NCBI RefSeq assembly: GCF_002585305.1
Contig: NZ_NUNF01000047.1
Coordinates: 1 to 57,715 of the forward strand
DNA from: Bacillus sp. AFS037270
GTDB lineage: Bacteria > Bacillota > Bacilli > Bacillales_B > DSM-18226
Direction of reading: 5' to 3'
Length of the DNA stretch: 57,715 nucleotides
The stretch's first letter is position 1; the number at the start of each line of letters is the position of its first letter. Position numbers and translations under genes: made by a program. Below, piece by piece: positions 19,511-27,515 of the stretch. Under the pieces are notes generated by a model. The model saw only the letters and a program-made list of their open reading frames with translations, ran no database searches and was not told where the DNA came from.

Positions 19511-20527
19511 ATGAAATCCCAAACCAATGCAGACAACAAGAGAGCCTATACTGTTACTCTAGTAATAATACTGATTAGTATTAGTATTATTCTAATTAGT
19601 TTGAATACAGGTTCTTTGCAAATTGCTCCATTAAAAGTAATACAAACTCTTTTTGGATACGGTGATTATAAAAGCTCTTTAGTGTTGTTCGAATACCGTA
19701 TGCCTCGAATCCTGATAACCATGTTGGGCGGGATTGGCTTAGGAATTTCAGGTGCGATTTTACAAGGATTAACCCGTAACCCTTTGGCAGACCCAGGAAT
19801 TTTAGGGCTTCATTCAGGTGCTTCCTTTGGTCTAATACTTTTTGTTACATATTTTCATTCATTGGATGACCATGCTGCCATTCTTATCCCGTTATTTACT
19901 TTTTTAGGTGGATTTTTAACGGCTTTTATTATTATTTTACTTGCTTATGAGCGTACCAAAGGTTTACTGTCTATTCGACTTATTCTCACAGGAATTGCCG
20001 TCTCTGCGGGTTTTGGTGCAATAACGCTTTTCCTATCTCTTCGTCTTGATGAAGAGACTTACACATTTGCTTCAAGATGGCTGGTTGGAAATGTTTGGGG
20101 AAGGGACTGGATCCATGTGATTGCTCTTTTCCCATGGATTCTTATCTTAGCACCATTTGCTTGGTCTCAATCTAAAACATTAAATGTCTTATCTTTAGGG
20201 GATGATGTTGCAGCTGGACTCGGTATCTCCGTTCAAAGTCAACGCTTGCTTATGCTCGCAACCGCTGTCGGTTTATCCTGTTCGAGTGTAGCAATGGTAG
20301 GCGGTATCGGTTTTATTGGTCTAGTCTCACCCCATCTTGCACGTCGGCTTGTTGGCCCGATGTATCAGAATTTTCTTCCTGTCTCAGGACTCATCGGGAT
20401 GGTCATTTTAGTACTTGCAGATACGGTGGGACGTTCAATCTTTCAACCTAATGCGATTCCAGCGGGTGTAATTGTTGCAGCAATAGGAGCCCCTTATTTT
20501 CTTTATTTATTAGCAAAAACAAAATAA
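19511..20527 (+). CDS. iron-siderophore ABC transporter permease, second subunit (FecCD family)
   Basis: The 338-residue permease is a paralogue of its upstream neighbour, with RMPRILITMLGGIGLGISG, LTRNPLADPGILGLHSGAS and GFIGLVSPHLARRLVGP in the same order and about nine membrane segments. The ATG directly abuts the preceding TAG, with GGGAGGG inside the end of the upstream gene, so translation is coupled. The pair probably forms a heterodimeric channel like FeuB-FeuC or YfiZ-YfhA of B. subtilis, which share the ATPase YusV encoded elsewhere. The substrate is likely a hydroxamate or related siderophore, but this cannot be read from the permease. Confidence 0.92.
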   Translation: MKSQTNADNKRAYTVTLVIILISISIILISLNTGSLQIAPLKVIQTLFGYGDYKSSLVLFEYRMPRILITMLGGIGLGISGAILQGLTRNPLADPGILGLHSGASFGLILFVTYFHSLDDHAAILIPLFTFLGGFLTAFIIILLAYERTKGLLSIRLILTGIAVSAGFGAITLFLSLRLDEETYTFASRWLVGNVWGRDWIHVIALFPWILILAPFAWSQSKTLNVLSLGDDVAAGLGISVQSQRLLMLATAVGLSCSSVAMVGGIGFIGLVSPHLARRLVGPMYQNFLPVSGLIGMVILVLADTVGRSIFQPNAIPAGVIVAAIGAPYFLYLLAKTK

Positions 20528-20548
20528 ATCCAACTACAAGGAGAAACA

Positions 20549-21466
20549 ATGATGAAAAAGAAATTTACCCTTCTATTCGGTACAATATTGTTACTTTTAT
20601 TGTCAGCTTGCGGACAAAACGCTGCAAATGAGGCTAAATCAACTAACGAAGAGAAAGTGGCTGACAAAGAAACTAGAATTGCTTCCCTCTCTATTCACTT
20701 AACAAATGATTTGCTTGCATTAGGAATTAAGCCCGTTGGTTCTGTCGTTGGCGGTGAATTAAAAGATTTTCTTCCCCATGTAAAGGCACAATTAAAAGAT
20801 ACGAAACAGCTTGGACCTGCTAAAGATCCAGACATGGAAGCATTGCTTGAATTGTCCCCTTCTGTAATCTATCTAGATAAAGAGTTTGGAGATCAAGATT
20901 TATCCAAATATGAAAAAATTGCATCTACTAAAGTATTTAATCTTGACGAAGGGACCTGGAGAGATCATTTAAGGTCGATTGGTAAGCTTGTTAACCGAGA
21001 GGAGAAAGCAGAGCAATTTATTGCAGATTACGAAAATCAAGTAAAAGAAGTACGCACTTTAATTAAAAATAAACTTGGTGAAGATAGTAAAGTAATGGCC
21101 ATTCGTGTTACCGCAAAAGAGTTACGAGTATTTAGTACAAAACGTCCAATGGGTCCAATTTTATTCGAAGATTTAGGTTTAAAGCCTGCTAACGGTATTG
21201 AGGAACTTGATTCAAATCAGCCTTACGAAGTGATTTCCCAAGAGGTTCTTCCGGACTTTGATGCTGATGCTATATTTGTTGTTGTTAATAGTGATGACGA
21301 AGCTCAAACAGCTTTTAATCAGTTACAAGAGTCACCTATTTGGAAAGGGTTAAAAGCTGTAAAAGGTAATCATGTTTACGTTATTCCAGATCAACCTTGG
21401 CTAGACTATTCTGCTCTAGGAAATAAAATGGCAATGGATGAAGCAAAAGAAATCTTTTCAAAATAA
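20549..21466 (+). CDS. iron-siderophore binding lipoprotein
   Basis: This is a 305-residue type III periplasmic-type binding protein. A basic start and hydrophobic core run into the lipobox LLSAC, so Cys21 is the predicted lipid anchor holding it outside the cell membrane. A linker rich in N, E and K follows, then the conserved ETRIASLSIHLTNDLLALGIKPVGSV, LGPAKDPDMEALLELSPSVI and a C-terminal QPWLDYSALG. The order permease-permease-binding protein is less usual than binding protein first. Start could be either ATG of ATGATG at 20549 or 20552, both served by AAGGAG. A terminator follows at 21546. Confidence 0.92.
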   Translation: MMKKKFTLLFGTILLLLLSACGQNAANEAKSTNEEKVADKETRIASLSIHLTNDLLALGIKPVGSVVGGELKDFLPHVKAQLKDTKQLGPAKDPDMEALLELSPSVIYLDKEFGDQDLSKYEKIASTKVFNLDEGTWRDHLRSIGKLVNREEKAEQFIADYENQVKEVRTLIKNKLGEDSKVMAIRVTAKELRVFSTKRPMGPILFEDLGLKPANGIEELDSNQPYEVISQEVLPDFDADAIFVVVNSDDEAQTAFNQLQESPIWKGLKAVKGNHVYVIPDQPWLDYSALGNKMAMDEAKEIFSK

Positions 21467-21545
21467 ATAATAGAAATATATCTTTAGAATTTAATAATAT
21501 CTAATGGACAACTCTGATAAAATCATAAATATTACAATGGTAAGT

Positions 21546-21578
21546 CTGTGGAATTATTGTTCCACAGGCTTTTTTTAT
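21546..21578 (+). terminator. terminator of the siderophore operon
   Basis: CTGTGGAA pairs perfectly with TTCCACAG around a short loop and is followed by GCTTTTTTT. Confidence 0.9.
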
Positions 21579-21620
21579 TAAGTGATTCTAATTCCATTAT
21601 GTTATAAATATATCAGTTCA

Positions 21621-21687
21621 TCTTCTTTCGCTCCCCTACCCTGTTAGCCTTCCATGCAGTAGAGCTGTACCACAAAGAATGAAAATA
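21621..21687. repeat. dispersed repeat, family B
   Basis: The stretch CCCTGTTAGCCTTCCATG, a small variable centre, then CCACAAAGAATGAAAAT matches the right end of the window (57630-57703). There the same borders enclose a different centre, where AAGCG pairs with CGCTT. The conserved borders around a variable hairpin parallel repeat family A. Confidence 0.5.
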
Positions 21688-21816
21688 GTTAGGAAATGTC
21701 AATATTGATGCTATCCTTAATTTATTCAGGAACTTGTGTTTTTAAAATTTTCTAAAAATATTATAGGATGAAATTAATAGCTTAGTAATATAGAGTTTTG
21801 TATGTGGAATTTTATT

Positions 21817-21950
21817 TTTATAATAGGACGACTATTCTCCCCATCAAGTGTCCAAGCGGGATATCCACGTTCCGGCGCTCCAAAGCTCATACAACCAAGA
21901 CAAAGACGGGATACATCCAAGCCGGTATTTCCAAGTTTTACATATTCCAT
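21817..21950 (-). pseudogene. N-terminal fragment of an aldo/keto reductase
   Basis: From an ATG at 21950 the minus strand reads EYVKLGNTGLDVSRLCLGCM then SFGAPERGYPAWTLD and a short tail before stops. This is the standard first strand and loop of aldo/keto reductases. Only about 40 of 310 residues survive, so it is a truncated relic. The catalytic tyrosine and lysine regions are gone. Confidence 0.75.
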
Positions 21951-22154
21951 TTGAATGTCCTGGCTTTACTTTAAATACGGATTACTTCGATATTTTAACC
22001 TTCTAGCTATATTAGATGCCTTTAGAAAAGATATACATTGATGAATTCAGTGACATCTGTGTATAATTTTATACAGAATTGAGATACTTACAATTGTCAA
22101 ATTATCTTAATTTGTATATTAGTGCACAAAGAAATTGAAATTGTATAATTTTTA

Positions 22155-22470
22155 TCAAAGTTTGGTGACTTCACAATTTCTAAAGTGGATAGAAGATGAC
22201 GCCATATGAGGAATGTCCCTTAACATACGTTCTTCACTAAATTCACACTGTTTTTTACCGATCGTAACAGAATGCGTATGAGCTTATTACAAATTGCAAT
22301 TAGAGATTGCATCTTCTTCAAAGGATTATTTGGGCGTTTTGTAAAATACTCATGTAAAGCTTTAAACGCAGTATTTTTTTGCCACCAAAGGCATTGCTAG
22401 TCGAAAGAGGAGAGCTCTTAAGGTCTTCCTTCCTCTCTTCGTAATTTTGGTTTGCCCCTTATGTTTTCCA
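22155..22470 (-). pseudogene. C-terminal remnant of an IS110-family transposase
   Basis: The minus strand reads [20 protein letters not shown] and LLFRLAMPLVA. After a one-base shift it continues NTAFKALHEYF, RPNNPLKKMQSLIAICNKL and IRIL, and after another shift GKKQCEFSEERMLRDIPHM. This is the C-terminal domain of IS110-type transposases, including the serine-region neighbourhood. The catalytic N-terminal RuvC-like half is missing and two frameshifts are present. It belongs to a different IS110 lineage from the intact copy at 52.2 kb. Confidence 0.8.
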
Positions 22471-22602
22471 GATGATATCGTGTTCGTTAGAGGTGCGCAG
22501 GACTTTGCAAGGATTGCCAACAGCAACCGAATTAGCTGGAATATCTTTCGTCACTACACTTCCGGCACCTATGACACTGTTTTCGCCAATGGTTACTTCT
22601 TA
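22471..22602 (-). pseudogene. C-terminal remnant of a maltose/galactoside O-acetyltransferase
   Basis: The minus strand reads [20 protein letters not shown], then [14 protein letters not shown], the closing hexapeptide coil and GNP tail of LacA/Maa-type acetyltransferases. The N-terminal three quarters are absent. It joins the IS110 remnant directly, suggesting that insertion and later decay destroyed the gene. An intact homologue lies at 56567. Confidence 0.75.
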
Positions 22603-22649
22603 TCATCTAATTTGCTTTGAAAAATGGATTATCCTTTCAACTTTCTCAT

Positions 22650-22956
22650 GTAAAACCTCGTGTGATATTGTTTAACCACTTGTATTGGCGGTACGAATGG
22701 CAGCGGCAGGCAGCTTGATCATTTCATCTAAACTGATCACTGCAAAAAGAATAATCGGACGGACTTGCCACACAAATGCTCTCAAATAACTCAATGGCAA
22801 TATAATTCCCCACATCACTAAGAAATCGCACCAAAGACCAAATTTTGCATCTCCTCCAGCTGGAAAAATTCTACCGATTATAGTGGAGTTCATCGACTTC
22901 CCGATACAGTAGTAAGCGCATATAAAAAGCATCCCATTAAGATTGTGCTTTACCAT
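22650..22956 (-). pseudogene. C-terminal remnant of a MATE-family efflux pump
   Basis: An open frame of 94 codons on the minus strand carries IGKSMNSTIIGRIFPAGGDA, then KFGLWCDFLVMWG and a hydrophobic tail ending in LDEMIKLP. These match the last two membrane segments of Bacillus MATE transporters. At the end a frame slip exposes KWLNNITRG, the usual C-terminus. The first ten membrane segments are missing, so it cannot work as a pump. Confidence 0.75.
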
Positions 22957-22990
22957 TTAAATCCACGATATGGAAATATAAATGAAAGAA

Positions 22991-23015
22991 GCGTTAATCC
23001 ATCTTGGATTAACGC
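22991..23015 (-). terminator. terminator hairpin after the GH43 gene
   Basis: GCGTTAATCC pairs perfectly with GGATTAACGC across five bases. Read leftward it is followed by a T-rich but interrupted run. It lies 65 bases after the GH43 stop codon. Confidence 0.6.
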
Positions 23016-23079
23016 ACTATTAATATCTAATTCTATTCTTCGTTGTTTTTCAATGAAATTGGTGTTCCATAAGTAAGTA

Positions 23080-24522
23080 TTATTCTAGAGAAAAGGAAAA
23101 CAAATCAATGGCCCCTTCTCCTTTGTATGTGAAGAACAAAGCATTCACTCCAGTATGAATTGATAGTGGAGCCTGGTGAATTCCCCACTCTTGTCCAGGA
23201 GAAATAGGAATCAGTGCAAATTCTTCACCGCCAAGTGTGGTCCTGACATGAAGTTCTCCTTTACCTGTTCCTCTAACTTTAACTGAAATCTTAGAAACAT
23301 CGACAAAATCAAAATACTTAAATCCTGCAATGGCTCCATCTGTCATGTTTGCAATATATTGATTGGGCTCATCTTCCCTGTCCTCTCCCTCTTGAGTAAA
23401 GTATGGATGGGATTCATCAATTACATAACCAAACTCATAACGGACTGCACCAGATCTGCTCATAAGGTTGCAAGCAATATATGCAGGATATTCTCCTTTT
23501 CCAATTAATGGACCACCATTCAGTCCACAGCTTGTCATTTCTACTTGTTTGATACTACCATCGCTTTCAATTTTAATTTCTTCGGCGCATGCCTGCCTTG
23601 AAAATTGATGCTTATTCGTCTGTCTATGATAGAATACATACCATTTATCATTAATCTCGACGATGCTGCCATGATTATTGCCCGTATAATTTAATGCTTC
23701 TTCGTCTGTTATTCCATTCAAATAAATATCCCCATTGGAGATAATAGTTCCTCCGTATCGGAAACCGCCAACCGGGCTCTTTGAAGTTGCATAGCATAAT
23801 TCATGCCCATTAAAAGATGAATAAACAAAATAATAGGTATCACCAATCTTTCTAATGGAAGATGCTTCAAAAAATTCGTGTCCTTCAAAATCGGTACCTA
23901 AACCGCGAGCTTTGTCTGGAAAGATATACTTTGGATCTTCTTTAACCGTAATCATATCTGCTTCCAGTTCAATGACCATCCCGCCTTTAATGGTTTGATC
24001 TTCAAGGCCCAATTGATCCCACGGGAAATCCTTAGGACAGAAACCGGAGTAAAGATATACTCTTCCATCATCGTCTACGAGTACACCCGGATCAAACTGA
24101 AATCCGTCACCTTCCCGTCTACCTAGTAGAGTTCCGTCCTTGTAATGCACATGTCCGTAAAATTCATACTTGCCTGCTGGTGAATCACAGACTGCTACGG
24201 CCATGACTCCGAGAAAATCAAATGCATAATATAGATAGTATCTGCCGTCAGGGCCCTGTTGTACATCTGGTGCAAATAATAATCTGTTATCCGTTTGCCC
24301 CATTGGATCTTGTACTTTCTGATAAATTACCCCTTCATATCTCCAGTTACTTAGATCATCTACTGGAGCCGACCAACATACATAATAATTTTCACAATAA
24401 AACATTCCATTAAACTTATCATGACTTCCGTACACATATACCCTGTCACCAAATACATAGGGCTCTCCATCTGGAATATATTCATAACTTGGTAAATAAG
24501 GATTAAATGCTTGTTTTTTCAT
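23080..24522 (-). CDS. glycoside hydrolase family 43 (beta-xylosidase / arabinofuranosidase type)
   Basis: This is a 480-residue cytosolic enzyme without a signal peptide. The five-bladed propeller of GH43 is recognisable: an aspartate in YIPDGEPYVFGDRVYVYGS near residue 15 is the likely base, FAPDVQQGPDGRYYLYYAFD near 85 carries the pKa-setting aspartate, and FFEASSIRKIGDTYYFVYS near 215 carries the catalytic glutamate. The last 130 residues form a beta-rich accessory domain (CBM6-like position). The start is the ATG at 24522, with GGAGG five bases upstream; an ATG at 24534 overlaps that site. It probably removes xylose or arabinose from imported oligosaccharides. The divergent AraC gene would be its regulator but is frameshifted. 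Confidence 0.88.
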   Translation of the reverse strand: MKKQAFNPYLPSYEYIPDGEPYVFGDRVYVYGSHDKFNGMFYCENYYVCWSAPVDDLSNWRYEGVIYQKVQDPMGQTDNRLLFAPDVQQGPDGRYYLYYAFDFLGVMAVAVCDSPAGKYEFYGHVHYKDGTLLGRREGDGFQFDPGVLVDDDGRVYLYSGFCPKDFPWDQLGLEDQTIKGGMVIELEADMITVKEDPKYIFPDKARGLGTDFEGHEFFEASSIRKIGDTYYFVYSSFNGHELCYATSKSPVGGFRYGGTIISNGDIYLNGITDEEALNYTGNNHGSIVEINDKWYVFYHRQTNKHQFSRQACAEEIKIESDGSIKQVEMTSCGLNGGPLIGKGEYPAYIACNLMSRSGAVRYEFGYVIDESHPYFTQEGEDREDEPNQYIANMTDGAIAGFKYFDFVDVSKISVKVRGTGKGELHVRTTLGGEEFALIPISPGQEWGIHQAPLSIHTGVNALFFTYKGEGAIDLFSFSLE

Positions 24523-24773
24523 AGCTACCTCCATAAATAAAATATTTATCCTTTTTCACATTTGCAGTTCAACAATCATCCATTTACTAATGATTGATAC
24601 TCCTATAAATCATCACTATAATGAGTATTAGTATGTATTAAAAGATTCAATGGCAGCTTACCTTGGGGATAGAAAACGTTTTCTGTCAATTGCTTATATT
24701 ATAGGAATTATGATGGAATATGGCGATTGTCCTATCAAAGTGAAATTTACCCAAATCAAAGGATGAGACAATA

Positions 24774-25678
24774 ATGGAAAATACACATAAAAATACCTAT
24801 AATTCTACTAATGCAATCCGACTTCCAATGATTGATTGGAACATACGATTTTTTGGCGCCCATATGCAAACAGTATCAAAGGAATGGTCCGTATCAAAGG
24901 AATCCCACCGTGCTTTTGAGATTTTAGTTGTTTTAGAAGGAAAACAAGAAACTATCATAGAAAACGAAAGTATATAGTAAATAGTGGGGATATCATCCTC
25001 ATTCCACCAGGATTTGAGCACACCAATAGCAATATTTCAAATGACCGCATGACCTATTTCTGTGCTCATTTTGATATAGATGAGCCTTCTTTACGTATTG
25101 AAATGTTGAAAAATTGTGAATTAATTTTTACTCCTGCTTCCCCTTTTTATCAAAGACTAATAAGTACACTTGAAAAATGGTTTGATAGGCTATCTGTATC
25201 CTATGAGGTAACGGTTAAAGATAAACTGCAGGTACAGATTGTCCTGTTTGAGTTGTTAGAGGTATTTGCGGATATTGTTTCACAAAATCATGAATCCCTC
25301 ATAAATGAATCAATGACAACCACAAAATATGCAAAAGAAATTGCGGATGCTATCAAATCAAATTTCAAAAGAAGTTACTTAGATGGTAAGGATATGGATA
25401 TTCCCATTCATATACAGCCAATTATTGCTTCCCTTGGTTTAAGTCCTAATTATGGATTAGAAATTTTTCAAAAGGTCTATCATATGTCTCCGAGAAAATA
25501 CTTATCTGAATTGAAATTGCAGGAAGCCAAAATTTTAATACAGCAGCCCGATGTTTCTTTAAAAGAAATTTCCAATCGTTTAGGTTATACAAATCTCTCT
25601 CATTTTAGTAGACAATTTAAAAGGTGGACAGGATTTAGCCCGACAGAATTCCGTAAGAATTCTATTTATGGACATTGA
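24774..25678 (+). pseudogene. AraC-family regulator broken by a frameshift
   Basis: The first part (24774-24977, 67 codons) reads a cupin-like sensor start with HRAFEILVVLEGKQET. It stops at TAG 24975-24977. A one-base shift at about 24970 restores the frame as YIVNSGDIILIPPGFEHTNS, which continues into an open frame to 25678. The two C-terminal helix-turn-helix motifs are intact (IIASLGLSPNYGLEIFQKVY and LKEISNRLGYTNLSHFSRQF, near residues 220 and 270 of the restored protein). It diverges from the GH43 gene, so it likely controlled it. The break is not in a long homopolymer, so it may be a real mutation, but a sequencing error cannot be excluded. Confidence 0.85.
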
Positions 25679-25891
25679 TTTAATCGGTCTTTAGTACCTT
25701 TTACTGTTTAGTTGGCATAATGGTTGAACCATCGTTGCTAGCATGTATCTAATAATTAGTAAATGATAATGAAGTTATGATCCTGAAAAACCATTTGGAT
25801 AACTTTCAGATGGAGCAATTGACTAATCTAACCAATAGTGTAATAATTTGTATTATTTTATAAAACTACTAGAATGTAGGTGTTAATGTAA

Positions 25892-26785
25892 TTGGATTTT
25901 ATTAGAGTAATAAAAGGCAAGAATAGCTGGAAGCGGTATATATCTTCATTTATTGTCATTATTCTGTTTATCTCTGTCGGGGCGCTGCCTTATGCCATCA
26001 TTAGTGAATGGATCGTTAATACGGATGGAAACCCCAATACCTATTATGATTTTGATCAAGAGGATTACGTAGGAATTAACCCGTTACTTTATTTTGCTTT
26101 GATGAATTCACCCTTTTTGTTTTGGCTTTTGGGCCTTTTTGTCGCGATTCGTTTCATTCATAAACGGAAATTTACATCACTCATTACGCCCAATAGAAAA
26201 ATAGATTGGAAGAGAATAGGCTTTGGATTTATTACCTACTTTGTCATCTTAGTTCTGACTACCATCATCGATTGCCTGTTAAACCCTGGGGATTACTCAT
26301 TCAACGATGTCAGAGTTTCTGATTTTTTGATTTTATTTGTGCTCGTGCTGGTTTTAACTCCCATTCAAACGACCTGTGAGGAATTATTTTTCAGAGGATA
26401 TCTCTTGCAGTTTTTCGGAAAATGGGTTCGCAATCCTTTTCTTTTATCTCTAATAGTTGGCTCGATTTTTGGCGCACTCCATTTCACCAATCCTGAAATG
26501 GGGTATTCCCCCCTATTGGTTGGAGCGGATTATTTGTTAACTGGATTCATTTGGTGTTATATCACCGTAAAAACGAACAGTACCGAATTGTCGATTGGAG
26601 CGCACGCAGCAAATAATATGCTGTTGGGGTGGTTCATCACGATGGATGACTCTGCCATGGGTAACATTCCATCGTTATTTGTTGTCACAAATATTGAACC
26701 GGCTATCTCACTTATGTGGACCATTGTTTCTCTTGGGATTTTCTTATTTATTTCTTTGAGAAAATACAAATTTACAAGACTTTAA
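25892..26785 (+). CDS. CPBP-family intramembrane metalloprotease
   Basis: This is a 297-residue membrane protein with about eight hydrophobic segments. The CPBP (CAAX protease / bacteriocin-processing) signature is clear: EELFFRGYLLQFFGKW near residue 165, ALHFTNPEMG near 195 and HAANNMLLGWF near 235, supplying the glutamate and histidine metal ligands. Such proteins process prenylated or bacteriocin-like peptides or give self-immunity, but no such peptide gene is visible next door. The start is TTG 25892 with a GTAGGTG about nine bases upstream, because the only nearby ATG runs into a stop. A terminator follows the stop codon. Confidence 0.88.
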   Translation: MDFIRVIKGKNSWKRYISSFIVIILFISVGALPYAIISEWIVNTDGNPNTYYDFDQEDYVGINPLLYFALMNSPFLFWLLGLFVAIRFIHKRKFTSLITPNRKIDWKRIGFGFITYFVILVLTTIIDCLLNPGDYSFNDVRVSDFLILFVLVLVLTPIQTTCEELFFRGYLLQFFGKWVRNPFLLSLIVGSIFGALHFTNPEMGYSPLLVGADYLLTGFIWCYITVKTNSTELSIGAHAANNMLLGWFITMDDSAMGNIPSLFVVTNIEPAISLMWTIVSLGIFLFISLRKYKFTRL

Positions 26786-26788
26786 TTA

Positions 26789-26834
26789 AGATGCCAGGCA
26801 CCTTCTATTTCTGAAAGGTTACTGGCATCTTTTT
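26789..26834 (+). terminator. terminator after the CPBP protease gene
   Basis: AGATGCCAG pairs with CTGGCATCT and is followed by TTTTTG. The stem begins four bases after the stop codon. Confidence 0.85.
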
Positions 26835-26940
26835 GTGCTTAGTAATCATTACTTAAACTAAAGCCCCCTATAGTGAACAAGAAAATTTATTTATTATGGT
26901 AAATTGGTTATTTTGTAACGCATATAGAAATGCAAAAAAG

Positions 26941-26969
26941 TTGATACTGTAAGCGTTTTCAATTATAAT
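26941..26969 (+). promoter_or_regulatory. sigma-A promoter overlapped by a cre site
   Basis: TTGATA at 26941-26946 and TATAAT at 26964-26969 are exactly 17 bases apart, a near-consensus promoter. The spacer contains TGTAAGCGTTTTCA (26948-26961), which fits the catabolite-responsive element TGWAANCGNTNWCA bound by CcpA. A bound CcpA would block the polymerase, so expression should be shut off by glucose. Confidence 0.7.
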
Positions 26970-26975
26970 AAAGAT

Positions 26976-27061
26976 GGTTGGATAACAAGTGGGGTTATCG
27001 CCGGTGTTGGCGAAGGATGGGGCTGATACCACGGAGCAGGACTAAAAAGCTCTTTTTTTTT
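26976..27061 (+). ncRNA. candidate CcpA-repressed small RNA
   Basis: Downstream of the promoter and cre site there is no gene but about 85 bases of structured, G-rich sequence. GATAAC (26981) pairs with GTTATC (26994) around a loop containing AGTGGG. GCC pairs with GGC across GGTGTT (27000-27011). Unpaired AAGGATGGGG follows, and a GAGC/GCTC hairpin (27034-27052) ends in nine T. G-rich loops, a glucose-controlled promoter and a terminator are the plan of CcpA-controlled regulators such as staphylococcal RsaI, whose G-tracts pair with ribosome binding sites. Homology to RsaI is not shown. A 17-codon frame (ending GVIAGVGEGWG) exists, so a tiny peptide is the alternative. Confidence 0.5.
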
Positions 27062-27204
27062 GTCTTTTTTAATTAGGTTTTTTCTTATGATTATTTCTGT
27101 TTCTAATCGAAGAGGTATTCACTTAGTTAAACTTCATGATTTTAATGAAATCCTACCGAAAACAATTAATTCATTCTTCAGGTTCAATTGTAAAAAGTAA
27201 GGAA

Positions 27205-27412
27205 TAACCCAATCATTAGAAAAGTACCAAAAGGCTGTGGAGTGACTATGAAAGCTCCCTTTCTCCATCTCAAATTAAGTATTTTAAACGAGATAGAGAA
27301 CGAAATATTAGTATCCTGTCCCTTTTCTTAGGAACTGGAATTCGGGTAAATGAATTATCAAATCTAAGGATTAAAGATATTGAGATTTTACTTCCAAAGC
27401 CACAAAATTAGC
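27205..27412 (+). pseudogene. fragment of a tyrosine recombinase (XerC/XerS-type)
   Basis: The plus strand reads SQIKYFKRDRERNISILSLF and LGTGIRVNELSNLRIKDIEI, the start of the catalytic domain with the conserved arginine (GIRVNEL) of tyrosine recombinases. The HxxR box and the tyrosine are missing and the frame degenerates on both sides. It is a second, independent integrase relic in this window. Confidence 0.75.
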
Positions 27413-27482
27413 TTCCCTGTATTCATCATCTATCTCTTTCCCTTCGTAGTTTCAATTTAACCTGCTTTAATTGGGAACGAAC

Positions 27483-27515
27483 AATGACCGCCTTCATGGC
27501 GGTCATTGACTTTTT
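27483..27515 (+). terminator. terminator hairpin facing the flavoprotein gene
   Basis: AATGACCGCC pairs perfectly with GGCGGTCATT around five bases and is followed by GACTTTTT. Its T tract points rightward, although the nearest intact gene arrives from the right; the hairpin may serve both directions. Confidence 0.65.

Noticed and set aside
22472..22675. 67-codon plus-strand frame
   Set aside because: It is the complement of the acetyltransferase remnant and intervening scrap, which read sensibly only on the minus strand.
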